Source: Acidimicrobiia bacterium (GTDB taxonomy: Bacteria; Actinomycetota; Acidimicrobiia; IMCC26256; JAGNEX01). From it: a stretch of 64,000 nucleotides of DNA. This document shows, in pieces, positions 52,895-61,521 of this stretch. The stretch covers positions 372,001 to 436,000 of the forward strand of contig JACJWE010000002.1 in NCBI GenBank assembly GCA_020637365.1, given 5' to 3'. Made by a program: the position numbers and the translations under genes. A model generated the notes under the pieces. That model made no database searches, was not told where the DNA came from, and saw only the letters and a program-made list of their open reading frames with translations. How positions within the stretch are numbered: the stretch's first letter is position 1; each line of letters starts with the position of its first letter.

Positions 52895-55800
52895 CTACAT
52901 CGTCCGCTGGCGACGCCGTTCATCGTCTTCGTCGGTCCCGCGTTCCGGACGTGATATGTCGATGCCGAGTTCTTCAGCGGTCCGGAAGGCGTCCTCGTCG
53001 AGCTCGCGCATCTCAATGGATTCACCAGCCGACGACAGGACCTGCACGTTCAGACAGAGAGCCTGCATTTCTTTGATCAGCACCTTGAACGATTCGGGAA
53101 TTCCCGGTTCGGGGATGTTCTCGCCCTTGACGATCGCCTCATAGACCTTGACCCGGCCCAGCACATCGTCGGACTTGATCGTCAGAAGCTCCTGGAGGGC
53201 GTACGCCGCTCCATAGGCCTCCAACGCCCACACCTCCATCTCACCGAAACGCTGTCCACCGAACTGCGCCTTACCACCCAACGGCTGCTGAGTGATCATC
53301 GAGTACGGACCGGTGGAGCGTGCGTGGATCTTGTCGTCGACAAGGTGAGCAAGCTTCAGGATGTACATGTACCCGCAGGTCACAGGTTGGTCGAAAGGAT
53401 CGCCGGTACGGCCGTCGAAGAGGATGGCCTTACCGTCGGTGCCGACCAAGCGGCTCCGCGCCGCGTCTTGGCCGTCGGGATGCAGGCTTTCGAACATGCC
53501 CTGGATCGTCGGGTGGTGCAGGCTTTGATCTGCCTCATCCCAATGCGCCCCGTCGAAGACCGGTGTCGATACCCACACCGCAGGCTCGGAACGCGGACGG
53601 GTCTTGTAGGCCTCGTTTGGTTTGGCCGATTGGCCTTCCCAACCGTGCTTGGCCGCGTACCCGAGGTGCGCTTCGAGAACCTGTCCGACGTTCATACGGC
53701 TCGGAACGCCCAGCGGGTTCAAGATGATGTCGACCGGCGTGCCATCCGCGAGGTGCGGCATGTCTTCGGTCGGCAAGATCTTGGCGATAACGCCCTTGTT
53801 GCCGTGGCGTCCAGCGAGCTTGTCGCCTTCAGAGATCTTCCGCTTCTGAGCGACGTAGACACGAACCAGCTGGTTAACACCAGGTGGCAGTTCGTTGCCG
53901 TCATCGCGGGAAAACACCTTGACCGCGGTGACCTTGCCGCTCTCTCCGTGAGGAACCTTGAGCGATGTGTCGCGGACCTCACGGGCCTTCTCACCAAAGA
54001 TGGCACGGAGCAGACGCTCTTCAGGCGTCAGTTCGGTCTCGCCCTTCGGCGTGACCTTTCCAACCAGCACGTCGCCCGGCGAGACCTCGGCACCGACACG
54101 GATAATGCCGCGCTCGTCGAGGTCTTTGAGGATGTCTTCGCTCAGATTCGGGATGTCACGAGTGATCTCTTCAGCACCGAGCTTGGTGTCGCGAGCATCG
54201 ATCTCGTGTTCCTTGATGTGGATCGAGGTCAAGACGTCGTCGCGCACGAGACGCTGATTGAGGATGATCGCGTCCTCAAAGTTGTGCCCATCCCAAGTCA
54301 TGAAGGCCACGAGGAGGTTCTTGCCAAGGGCCAGCTCGCCAGCGTCGGTCGACGGACCGTCGGCTAGCACATCGCCCTCTTTGACCTCATCGCCAGCCTT
54401 GACGATGATGCGTTGGTTGATGCATGTGTCCTGGTTCGAGCGACGGAACTTGTCCAGGGTGTAGATGATCTCGCCACCGCTGGTCGTCTCGAGAACGATC
54501 TCCTTTTCGGAAGCCTCGACGACTTCACCGTCGGCGGTGGCCAAGAGGACTTCGCCAGCGTCCTGAGCGGCGCGAGCCTCCACACCGGTTCCGACGAAGG
54601 GAGCCTCAGCACGCACGAGCGGAACCGCCTGGCGCTGCATGTTGGAGCCCATGAGGGCACGGTTGGCGTCATCGTGTTCGAGGAACGGAATCAGCGACGT
54701 GGCGACCGACACCATCTGCTTCGGTGAGACGTCCATGTAGTCGACTTCACGGCCGGTCACGTACGCGATCTCGCCCTTACGGCGACGCACGAGGACGCGG
54801 TCATTGGTGAAGTTGCCTTCATCGTCGGTCTGAGCGTTCGCCTGTGCGATGACGTAACGGTCTTCGTCATCGGCGGACAGGTACTCGATCTCGTCGGTAA
54901 CTCGGCCGTCTTCGACTCGGCGATATGGCGTTTCGATAAAGCCGAAACGGTTGACCCGAGCGTACGAGGACAACGATCCAATCAACCCGATGTTTGGACC
55001 TTCAGGCGTCTCGATGGGGCACATCCGCCCGTAGTGGGACGGGTGCACGTCTCGCACTTCGAACCCGGCGCGCTCACGGGACAAACCACCTGGCCCAAGT
55101 GCAGACAAGCGGCGCTTGTGAGTCAGACCCGACAGCGGGTTGGTTTGGTCCATGAACTGCGACAGCTGAGAAGAACCGAAGAACTCTTTGATCGCGGCGA
55201 CGACCGGGCGAATGTTGATCAGGGTCTGAGGCGTAATCGCCTCGACATCCTGAGTCGTCATTCGCTCACGGACGACGCGCTCCATACGAGAGAGCCCGAT
55301 GCGGACCTGGTTCTGGATGAGCTCGCCGACGGAGCGAATACGACGGTTACCGAAGTGGTCGATGTCGTCGTCCCAGTAATCTGGAACTCGGGCGTGCAAC
55401 TTGACCAGGTAGCTGACGACCGCCAGCACATCGGAGCGCGACAAGGTGAACTCGTCGATCTCGGGTACTTCGAGGTCAAGTTCGGCCAGCGGAATCTTGT
55501 CGTACTCGCTACCGAGCTTCTTGAGGCTCTTGTGGCGGCCGACCTTTGCAAGGTCGTAACGCTTTGGATTGAAAAAGAGATTTTCGATCAGGGAGCGCGC
55601 CGATTCGGCCGACGGCGGCTCACCCGGACGGAGCTTGCGGTAGATGTCCAAAAGGGCATCTTCGACGCTGCCCGTCGAGTCCTTTTCGAGGGTGTTCTTG
55701 ATGGACTCGAACGGTTCACCGGTTTCAGGGTCGATGAACAACCGGCCGAGCTCTTCATCGGTCTCGCCGAAGCCGAGCGCCTTCAGCAACACCGTGACGG

Positions 55801-56362
55801 GCTGCTTGCGCTTGCGGTCAACGCGCACGTACACGACGTCGCGCTTGTCCACTTCGAACTCGAGCCATGCACCGCGGCCAGGAATGACCTTGGCGTCGAC
55901 GACGTCCTTTTCGGGGTTCGTCTTATCGGGGTTCACCCCGAAATACACGCCCGGCGAACGGACCAACTGCGACACCACGACACGCTCGGTGCCGTTGATG
56001 ATGAAGGTGCCCTTGTCGGTCATCATCGGGAAGTCCCCCATGAAGACCGTCTGCTCCTTGATCTCACCCGTTTGGGAGTTCATGAAGCGCGCGGTAACAA
56101 AGAGCGGACGCGAAAAGGTCATATCCTGCTCGCGGCAGTCCTCTTCGGCGTACTTTGGTGGCTCAAATTGGTGCTCGGAGAGTTCCAGGCGCAGAGCGCC
56201 GGTGAAATCTTCGATCGGAGAGATATCGCTCAGAACCTCGGCGACGCCGTCGTCGAGGAACCATTTGAACGAATCCCGCTGGATAGCAATGAGGTCAGGT
56301 AGAGGAAGAACTTCCCGAAGTTTGGCGAACGAATAGCGTTCCCGAGGCGCGGAACGATCCAC
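52895..56362 (-). CDS. rpoB: RNA polymerase beta subunit
   Basis: About 1155 aa. The rifampicin-binding region (SSQLSQFMDQTNPLSGLTHK, then RRLSALGPGG) carries the sensitive-type residues at the main resistance sites. The C-terminal GGKAQFGGQRFGEMEVWALEAYGA clamp contact is complete. The GTG at 56362 is chosen because AGGGG lies 8 nt before it; the in-frame GTG at 56371 sits directly against that AGGGG. Confidence 0.97.
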   Translation of the reverse strand: MDRSAPRERYSFAKLREVLPLPDLIAIQRDSFKWFLDDGVAEVLSDISPIEDFTGALRLELSEHQFEPPKYAEEDCREQDMTFSRPLFVTARFMNSQTGEIKEQTVFMGDFPMMTDKGTFIINGTERVVVSQLVRSPGVYFGVNPDKTNPEKDVVDAKVIPGRGAWLEFEVDKRDVVYVRVDRKRKQPVTVLLKALGFGETDEELGRLFIDPETGEPFESIKNTLEKDSTGSVEDALLDIYRKLRPGEPPSAESARSLIENLFFNPKRYDLAKVGRHKSLKKLGSEYDKIPLAELDLEVPEIDEFTLSRSDVLAVVSYLVKLHARVPDYWDDDIDHFGNRRIRSVGELIQNQVRIGLSRMERVVRERMTTQDVEAITPQTLINIRPVVAAIKEFFGSSQLSQFMDQTNPLSGLTHKRRLSALGPGGLSRERAGFEVRDVHPSHYGRMCPIETPEGPNIGLIGSLSSYARVNRFGFIETPYRRVEDGRVTDEIEYLSADDEDRYVIAQANAQTDDEGNFTNDRVLVRRRKGEIAYVTGREVDYMDVSPKQMVSVATSLIPFLEHDDANRALMGSNMQRQAVPLVRAEAPFVGTGVEARAAQDAGEVLLATADGEVVEASEKEIVLETTSGGEIIYTLDKFRRSNQDTCINQRIIVKAGDEVKEGDVLADGPSTDAGELALGKNLLVAFMTWDGHNFEDAIILNQRLVRDDVLTSIHIKEHEIDARDTKLGAEEITRDIPNLSEDILKDLDERGIIRVGAEVSPGDVLVGKVTPKGETELTPEERLLRAIFGEKAREVRDTSLKVPHGESGKVTAVKVFSRDDGNELPPGVNQLVRVYVAQKRKISEGDKLAGRHGNKGVIAKILPTEDMPHLADGTPVDIILNPLGVPSRMNVGQVLEAHLGYAAKHGWEGQSAKPNEAYKTRPRSEPAVWVSTPVFDGAHWDEADQSLHHPTIQGMFESLHPDGQDAARSRLVGTDGKAILFDGRTGDPFDQPVTCGYMYILKLAHLVDDKIHARSTGPYSMITQQPLGGKAQFGGQRFGEMEVWALEAYGAAYALQELLTIKSDDVLGRVKVYEAIVKGENIPEPGIPESFKVLIKEMQALCLNVQVLSSAGESIEMRELDEDAFRTAEELGIDISRPERGTDEDDERRRQRTM

Positions 56363-56527
56363 GGACTTCACCCCTCATGAAAAAAACGCGCGCGAGCGCG
56401 TGGGCGGAAATTATGGTGTATCAAATCAGAAGATGTTGAGGTGCGTGCACAGCACCGTGCAGTAAAGCATGTGGAGCGCGCGCGATCAAGCCACCCACCT
56501 GGGTAGGCGACGAGAAGCGTCACCCAC

Positions 56528-56570
56528 GGGAAGCCGCAGGGCCCAGATACTAGGCCGAAGTGCGGCTCCC
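56528..56570 (-). promoter_or_regulatory. Attenuator-like hairpin in the rplL-rpoB gap
   Basis: The segments at 56528-56538 and 56561-56570 pair over 10 bp with one bulge, with further GGCC pairing inside. It lies 27 nt after the rplL stop. The position matches the partial terminator known between rplL and rpoB in E. coli; no T-run follows. Confidence 0.45.
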
Positions 56571-56597
56571 CGCTGACGGGTCGAGTCGAAATTCAAG

Positions 56598-56987
56598 CTA
56601 CTTGAGCGAGACGGTGGCGCCGACGCCTTCGAGTTGTTCTTTGGCCTTGTCGGCGTCTTCCTTCGCGACACCGGTAAGTACGGTGGCGGGTGCACCCTCT
56701 ACCAGTTCCTTAGCCTCTTTGAGACCGAGGTTGGTGAGCGCACGGACTTCCTTGATGACCTTGATCTTGGCGTCGCCAGCAGAGTCGAGGACGACATCGA
56801 AGTCGCTCTTCTCTTCTTCGGCTGCGCCATCGCCGCCGCCAGCACCAGGTGCTGCTGCCGCCACTGCAACCGGAGCCGCCGCCGTAACGTCGAACTCCTC
56901 TTCGAATGCCTTGAGGAAGTCGTTGAGTTCCAGAACGGTCATCTCTTTGAAGACGTTCAAGAGCTCTTCGGTGCTCATCGAAGCCAT
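56598..56987 (-). CDS. rplL: Ribosomal protein L7/L12
   Basis: 129 aa from ATG 56987. N-terminal dimer domain, an Ala/Gly-rich hinge (about residues 40-58) and the C-terminal factor-binding domain with KEAKELVEGAP. Multi-copy stalk protein that recruits EF-Tu and EF-G. 78 nt after rplJ. Confidence 0.97.
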   Translation of the reverse strand: MASMSTEELLNVFKEMTVLELNDFLKAFEEEFDVTAAAPVAVAAAAPGAGGGDGAAEEEKSDFDVVLDSAGDAKIKVIKEVRALTNLGLKEAKELVEGAPATVLTGVAKEDADKAKEQLEGVGATVSLK

Positions 56988-57065
56988 GGTGGTATTCCTT
57001 TGCTTTGGTTGTGAATGCACACCCGGTCTGCTGGCCGGGAGAACTGGTGTCGACGGTAAGAGGGG

Positions 57066-57596
57066 CTATGCCGCTTCTTCGTCTTCTCGCTTTTGCGCGT
57101 AAGCGCTGAGAAGTCCGGCGAACTTGCGTTGGTTGGCCGCAAAAAGTCCCGCTGCCTTGAACAACGGCGCCTTGAATCCGCCTGCGATCTTGCCCAGAAG
57201 GACTTCACGCGAATCGAGTTTGGAGAGGGCGTCAACGTCGGAGGCCGAGATTGGCTTGCCGCGCAGCACCCCGCCTTTGAGAACAAACAGGTCCTGGCCC
57301 TTAGCGAAAGCGCTGAGTGCCTTGGCGGCCTCGACGACATCACCATCGACGAATGCCAGGCCGGTTGGACCCACGAGAAGATCCTCGAGAGCTCCGAGAT
57401 CACGACCCTCGGTTGCGATCTTGACCAGCGTGTTCTTGTAGATCCTGTAGGAGGTCTCCGATGGACGCAACGAGTTGCGAAGTTCGGCGAGTTGAGAAAC
57501 CGAGAGGCCACGGTACTCGGCCACGATCACTGCGGTGGCGCTATCGAGATTGCTCCCGATTTCTTCAACGGTTGCGACTTTGGCTGCGGTTGGCAT
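57066..57596 (-). CDS. rplJ: Ribosomal protein L10
   Basis: 176 aa. ATAVIVAEYRGLSVSQLAELR is the conserved N-terminal block. It anchors L7/L12 dimers to 23S rRNA and usually represses its own operon by binding the leader. Confidence 0.97.
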   Translation of the reverse strand: MPTAAKVATVEEIGSNLDSATAVIVAEYRGLSVSQLAELRNSLRPSETSYRIYKNTLVKIATEGRDLGALEDLLVGPTGLAFVDGDVVEAAKALSAFAKGQDLFVLKGGVLRGKPISASDVDALSKLDSREVLLGKIAGGFKAPLFKAAGLFAANQRKFAGLLSAYAQKREDEEAA

Positions 57597-57851
57597 GAAC
57601 GTTCCTCGCGGAGCTGTTGAGACCCGACACGAGGAGACGCTTCCAGAAGCGTGCGAACAACCTCGCCTCGACTGGTGCGGTGCGCCGCGTTACCCGCTTG
57701 TTGCGGACCAGTGGTCTTCGGCAAAGACAAAAAATTTGAGCGGCACAGCGTATCATCCATCGCCAAGTCCGCTCGAAATGTCGGGGGCAAGCGCCGCGCC
57801 AACCAATCGCTCACGGCCTCGGCTGCACGCCTCTCGACGTCGTCGAGGTCG
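57597..57851 (-). promoter_or_regulatory. rplJ leader region, probable L10 autoregulatory leader
   Basis: The 255-nt gap between rplA and rplJ is long and able to fold: a perfect 7-bp hairpin (57637-57652) lies 40 nt before rplJ. An extended -10-like TGATACGCT (minus strand, 57755-57747) could start transcription of rplJL-rpoBC. Position and length fit L10 leaders; no consensus match was made. Confidence 0.4.
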
Positions 57852-58547
57852 TTATTCGTTACGCGTTGGAGCGTCGGGATCGACTTTGACGCCGGGGCCC
57901 ATCGTCGAGGTGACCGTAATCGCCTTGACGTATTTGCCCTTAGCGGCTGCGGGCTTGACACGGTTGAGTTCGTCGACGACGGCCCGGTAGTTGGCCAACA
58001 GCGTTTGAGCGTCGAAGCTCACCTTGCCGATCGGGACGTGGATGTTTCCGCTCTTGTCAGACCGGTACTCGGCCCGACCCGCTTTGAACTCGCCGACCGC
58101 CTTGTCAACCGACTTGGTGACGGTGCCGGTCTTCGGGTTCGGCATGAGGCCGCGGGGCCCGAGGACGCGGCCGAGCTTTCCAACCGCTGGCATCAGGTCG
58201 GGGGTTGCGATCACAACATCGAAGTCGAGAAAGCCCTTTTCGACTCGTTCGACCAGGTCGTCGGCCCCGACGATGTCAGCGCCAGCCTCGGTCGCGGCGG
58301 TTGCGTCGTCGCCAGCGGCAAAGACTGCGACTCGGACATCTTTGCCGAGGCCTCCGGGTAGCCCGACCGTGCCGCGAATCATTTGGTCGGCCTTACGTGG
58401 ATCAATACCCAACCGAAAAGCCGCTTCGACGGTCTCGTCGAAACTGGCGAACGAGAGGGACTTGACGAGTTCAAGCCCTTCGAGAGGGGTGTGCAGACGC
58501 TCGCGGTCGAAACGGCGCGTCGCGTCATCGAATTTCTTACCAGGCAT
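57852..58547 (-). CDS. rplA: Ribosomal protein L1
   Basis: 231 aa. The L1 block MPNPKTGTVTKSVDKAVGEFKAG (in two parts) and FDETVEAAFRLGIDPRKADQ are present. L1 forms the mobile E-site stalk and often represses rplKA translation. Confidence 0.97.
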   Translation of the reverse strand: MPGKKFDDATRRFDRERLHTPLEGLELVKSLSFASFDETVEAAFRLGIDPRKADQMIRGTVGLPGGLGKDVRVAVFAAGDDATAATEAGADIVGADDLVERVEKGFLDFDVVIATPDLMPAVGKLGRVLGPRGLMPNPKTGTVTKSVDKAVGEFKAGRAEYRSDKSGNIHVPIGKVSFDAQTLLANYRAVVDELNRVKPAAAKGKYVKAITVTSTMGPGVKVDPDAPTRNE

Positions 58548-58605
58548 GTGTCGCTCCTTGACAGGTATGTGCTCCCTCTAAAACCGGAAGTGGCGACTTC
58601 TCGGC

Positions 58606-58628
58606 GCTCAGGCGAGGTCCTCCTGAGC
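58606..58628 (-). promoter_or_regulatory. Hairpin in the rplK-rplA gap
   Basis: A perfect 7-bp stem GCTCAGG/CCTGAGC with a 9-nt loop lies 23 nt after the rplK stop. It may be an L1-binding or processing structure; this is a guess from position. Confidence 0.3.
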
Positions 58629-58650
58629 TTTCAATCAACCATTGTTCGCT

Positions 58651-59076
58651 TCAGTCGACGACCCTGATGCCCATCGATCGCGCCGTACCCATGATCTGCA
58701 ACGCAGCACCCTCAAGGTCGACGGCGTTCAGGTCGGGCATTTTCGTCTTTGCGATCTCGTCGACCTGGGCGCGGGTGAGGCTTCCGACCTTGTTCCGCAG
58801 TGGATTGTCAGAGCCCTTGTCGACCCCCGCCGCCTGCAAGATCAGCTTGGCCGCTGGCGGCGTCTTGAGGACGAACGTGAAGGACCGGTCCTCGTAAATG
58901 GTGATATCGGCCGGGACAACAGCGCGCTGGTTTTCCGTCGCAGCGTTGTACTGCTTGACGAACTCCATGATCTGGATGCCGTGTGGACCAAGCGCCGTAC
59001 CGACGGGCGGGGCTGGCGATGCAGCACCGGCCTCGATTGCGATTCTGACGACCGCGGCGACGTTCTTCTTACCCAT
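58651..59076 (-). CDS. rplK: Ribosomal protein L11
   Basis: 141 aa. Pro-rich N-terminal domain (APPVGTALGPHGIQIMEF) and C-terminal rRNA-binding domain; part of the GTPase-associated centre. 71 nt after nusG. Confidence 0.97.
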   Translation of the reverse strand: MGKKNVAAVVRIAIEAGAASPAPPVGTALGPHGIQIMEFVKQYNAATENQRAVVPADITIYEDRSFTFVLKTPPAAKLILQAAGVDKGSDNPLRNKVGSLTRAQVDEIAKTKMPDLNAVDLEGAALQIMGTARSMGIRVVD

Positions 59077-59147
59077 GATGTGACTGCTCCTATGACTTCA
59101 CCACGCGCGGCGAAGGAACCCTGATGCGGCGGAAAGGCCGCCGAAGA

Positions 59148-59894
59148 CTAAAGCGCGGCGACCTGGCCGAATTCCAACTCGACCGGCGTTTCCCGGCCGA
59201 AGATGTTGACCAGAACCTTCAACTTGGATCGATCGACATCGATCTCGCTGATCGAACCGTTGAAATCTGCAAACGGGCCCGTGGTGACGCGAACCTGCTC
59301 GCCGACATCGAATTCGAGGCGCGGACGCAGTTTCTTTTCGCGCTTTTCTGGGGTAACTCCCAGAATTCCCTCGACTTCTTTACGACGCAGCGGGGTTGGT
59401 TTGGCTCCACTGCCCACAAAGCCGGTGACACCGGGCGTATTGCGAACCATGTACCAGGCGTCGTCGTCGAGACGGCAACGAACCAAGAGATAACCCGGGT
59501 ACACCTTCTTGCGGGTGACCGTTTTGCGACCATTCTTGAACTCGACGACGTCTTCCATGGGTATGACCACTTCAAAAATGCGGTCTTCCATGTCCATGGA
59601 ACGGACGCGGTGTTCGATGTTTTGCTTGACCTTGTTTTCGTAGCCAGCGTAGGAATGGACGACATACCAGCGACCGGGACGGTCGTATGGACTTGGTTCG
59701 TCCTCTTCTTCGTCGTCGTCATCGTCGAAATCGAGTTCGATGTCGACGGCGGCGTCTTCAGCTTCGGAGAAGCGGCGCTGAATCGGCTCGTCGGCCTCTT
59801 CCGCCTGCACGGCGTCGTGGCCAGACACGGAACCTGCGGTGGACTCAGACTCGTCGGCGACAGCGTCTTGGAGCGTTGAATTGTCTTCGGTCAT
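59148..59894 (-). CDS. nusG: Transcription antitermination factor NusG
   Basis: 248 aa. An acidic N-terminal extension of ~75 residues (typical of actinobacteria), the NGN domain (WYVVHSYAGYENKVKQNIEHR), and a C-terminal KOW domain (about 190-248; VRVTTGPFADFNGSISEID). NusG binds beta' and links RNA polymerase to S10/ribosome or Rho. Confidence 0.97.
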   Translation of the reverse strand: MTEDNSTLQDAVADESESTAGSVSGHDAVQAEEADEPIQRRFSEAEDAAVDIELDFDDDDDEEEDEPSPYDRPGRWYVVHSYAGYENKVKQNIEHRVRSMDMEDRIFEVVIPMEDVVEFKNGRKTVTRKKVYPGYLLVRCRLDDDAWYMVRNTPGVTGFVGSGAKPTPLRRKEVEGILGVTPEKREKKLRPRLEFDVGEQVRVTTGPFADFNGSISEIDVDRSKLKVLVNIFGRETPVELEFGQVAAL

Positions 59895-59928
59895 GTGCGC
59901 GATCTCTGCTTTGGTCGGCCGTCGGCTA

Positions 59929-60222
59929 TTAGTACAGCCAGAGCACGAACTTGGCCGCCAAGTAGTCGACTCCGTACACGAATGCGGTCAACACCAACAC
60001 GGCGACGACCACCACCGCGCTTGAACTTGCGACTTCTTTGGATGTTGGCCAGTCGACTTTGCGCATCTCGGAACGAACGCCCGCAAAGTACTCGCCGACC
60101 GAGAAACCACCACGGCCACCACCGCCGCCGCCAGCCACGCCGTCTGCCGGTCGACGACGTTCACCGCCGCCTTGGGAACGCCGCTCTTGGCGCTCCATCA
60201 TTCGCTTTGATTCTCGGTTCAT
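59929..60222 (-). CDS. secE: Preprotein translocase subunit SecE
   Basis: 97 aa from ATG 60222, which has GAGG about 6 nt upstream (another ATG at 60237 is in frame). A basic, Gly-rich N-terminal ~40 residues, the amphipathic VRSEMRKVDWPTSKEV helix and a single membrane helix are standard for one-helix SecE. It clamps SecY. Upstream frame extension runs into tRNA-Trp and is not coding. Confidence 0.93.
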   Translation of the reverse strand: MNRESKRMMERQERRSQGGGERRRPADGVAGGGGGGRGGFSVGEYFAGVRSEMRKVDWPTSKEVASSSAVVVVAVLVLTAFVYGVDYLAAKFVLWLY

Positions 60223-60283
60223 GTGATGCCTCGACATTTCGACTCTCGCGTGGACCCCTGCCCACCGAAATCGTTGCCTTGAG

Positions 60284-60356
60284 CAGGGCAGGAGGGATTT
60301 GAACCCCCGACCGCCGGTTTTGGAGACCGGTGCTCTACCAGCTGAGCTACTGCCCT
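60284..60356 (-). tRNA. tRNA-Trp (anticodon CCA)
   Basis: Acceptor AGGGCAG/CTGCCCT closes the molecule (60356-60350 with 60291-60285), discriminator G at 60284. The anticodon arm CCGGT-CTCCAAA-ACCGG gives anticodon CCA. No CCA is encoded. It sits immediately upstream of secE, as trnW does in many bacteria. Confidence 0.95.
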
Positions 60357-60531
60357 TGGTCGCCTGCCCCGTACGTGGACAAGGCAGAAACATCAAAGCT
60401 ATCAGTTTCCACAGGTCTTATCCCAGCCGAGTTTGCAAACCAAACGTGTCGACGAGTCCACACAGGTCTTCAAACAGTGGGCGCCTGGGGCCGATCGACA
60501 CCTGCCAGCAGCGCACTGACGCAGCCAACCG

Positions 60532-61200
60532 TCACGCTGGTCGCTCATTCGCGTTGAGCCTGTTACGCACAGCGGCTCGAGCGCGATGCAAACGCATCTT
60601 GGCATTGGCGACCGAGATACCCAGTTCGGCAGCGATCGCCTCATGGGCGAGACCGTCGCGTTCGCGCAGGGTGATCACGGCACGTAATTTGGCGGGCAGC
60701 TCGGCAACCGCCTGCTGTATCCGAGACTGCAGCTCCCGCCCCTCTGCTAACGCTTCGGGACCTGGTTCGTCGTCGTGGATCTGTTCGATCTGTTCGTCGA
60801 GTGGGCGATGCCGCACGCGGGCGGAACGCCCCAAGGCCGTGGCGGCAGTGTTTGCCGTGATTCGGTACATCCACGTACTAAAGCGAGCATCGCCGCGAAA
60901 GCGGTCGATCGCCCGCCAGGCGCGCACAAATGACTCCTGAACGACGTCCTTGGCTTCTTCTTCGTTGCGCGTCAGGCGAAGTGCCAATGCGTACACCTTG
61001 GGGGTATGCCGACGAACGAGTTCATCGAAATACGCTCGATCTCCCGCGCTGGCACCTTCGACCAGGACCGTGTCGCTGACGCGTCGATACCCACCCCGCG
61101 ACAGGGTGGGTATCGACGATGAGACCCGTGGGATTCTGCTGCGTGGCAGGACCGGTGGGCGCGCAATCTCGTGGAGAGGTCGCTCTGCCTGGGCTACCAC
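60532..61200 (-). CDS. ECF-type sigma-70 family RNA polymerase sigma factor
   Basis: 222 aa. Region 2 begins near residue 50 (FDELVRRHTPKVYALALRLTRNEEEA, DVVQESFVRAWRAI) and region 4 is near 165-215 (LPAKLRAVITLRERDGLAHEAIAAELGIS, a helix-turn-helix). There is no sigma-3 or region 1.2, so it is an ECF sigma. GTG at 61200 is used because no other ATG/GTG/TTG lies in frame before region 2; the first ~45 residues look unstructured and span a perfect inverted repeat (61082-61118). No anti-sigma gene is adjacent: tRNA-Trp follows. Its place inside the ribosomal/RNA polymerase block is unusual. Confidence 0.9.
   Translation of the reverse strand: MVAQAERPLHEIARPPVLPRSRIPRVSSSIPTLSRGGYRRVSDTVLVEGASAGDRAYFDELVRRHTPKVYALALRLTRNEEEAKDVVQESFVRAWRAIDRFRGDARFSTWMYRITANTAATALGRSARVRHRPLDEQIEQIHDDEPGPEALAEGRELQSRIQQAVAELPAKLRAVITLRERDGLAHEAIAAELGISVANAKMRLHRARAAVRNRLNANERPA
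61082..61118. repeat. Perfect 15-bp inverted repeat in the 5' part of the ECF sigma gene
   Basis: Arms at 61082-61096 and 61104-61118 are exact reverse complements around a 7-nt spacer. It lies 113 nt after the rpmG stop in transcription order and before sigma region 2. No T-run follows on either side. Confidence 0.85.
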
Positions 61201-61230
61201 AACACGTTCCCCTCGGTGGCGTTACGCCAC

Positions 61231-61392
61231 CTAGCGAGTTTCTTTGTGGTTGCGATGTGTACGGCAACGGTTGCAGTACTTGTTCAGCTCAATCCGCTCG
61301 CGATTGTTGATCTTGTTCTTGCGGGTTGAGTAGTTGCGCTCTTTGCACTCGGTGCACTCAAGCGTGACCAAAATTCGCTTGTCGCTGGCCAT
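61231..61392 (-). CDS. rpmG: Ribosomal protein L33
   Basis: 53 aa from ATG 61392, with GAGAGGAAGG upstream. Two CxxC pairs (CTEC and CNRC) make this the zinc-binding form. It stands between tuf copy 2 and the ECF sigma gene, matching the usual rpmG-secE-nusG neighbourhood. Confidence 0.95.
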   Translation of the reverse strand: MASDKRILVTLECTECKERNYSTRKNKINNRERIELNKYCNRCRTHRNHKETR

Positions 61393-61521
61393 GTTTGGCC
61401 CTTCCTCTCGCGGACCGCCCTCGGGGGCGAACGCCGTCACATCGGGCATGTGGGGCGGTCAAGTTCCGATCCCAACACACCAATCGTCTGTCGTATTCGA
61501 CCCGTCGCGGGTTCTGACGGG

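Noticed and set aside
51091..53076. Plus-strand open frame of 661 codons opposite rpoC
   Set aside because: Antisense shadow of a GC-rich conserved gene; no start context or recognisable domain.
53895..54367. Rifampicin-resistance change in rpoB
   Set aside because: The resistance-determining segment (encoded near 55000-55170) has the sensitive-type residues.
55034..56302. Plus-strand open frame of 422 codons opposite rpoB
   Set aside because: Antisense shadow of rpoB; composition follows the codon pattern of the real gene.
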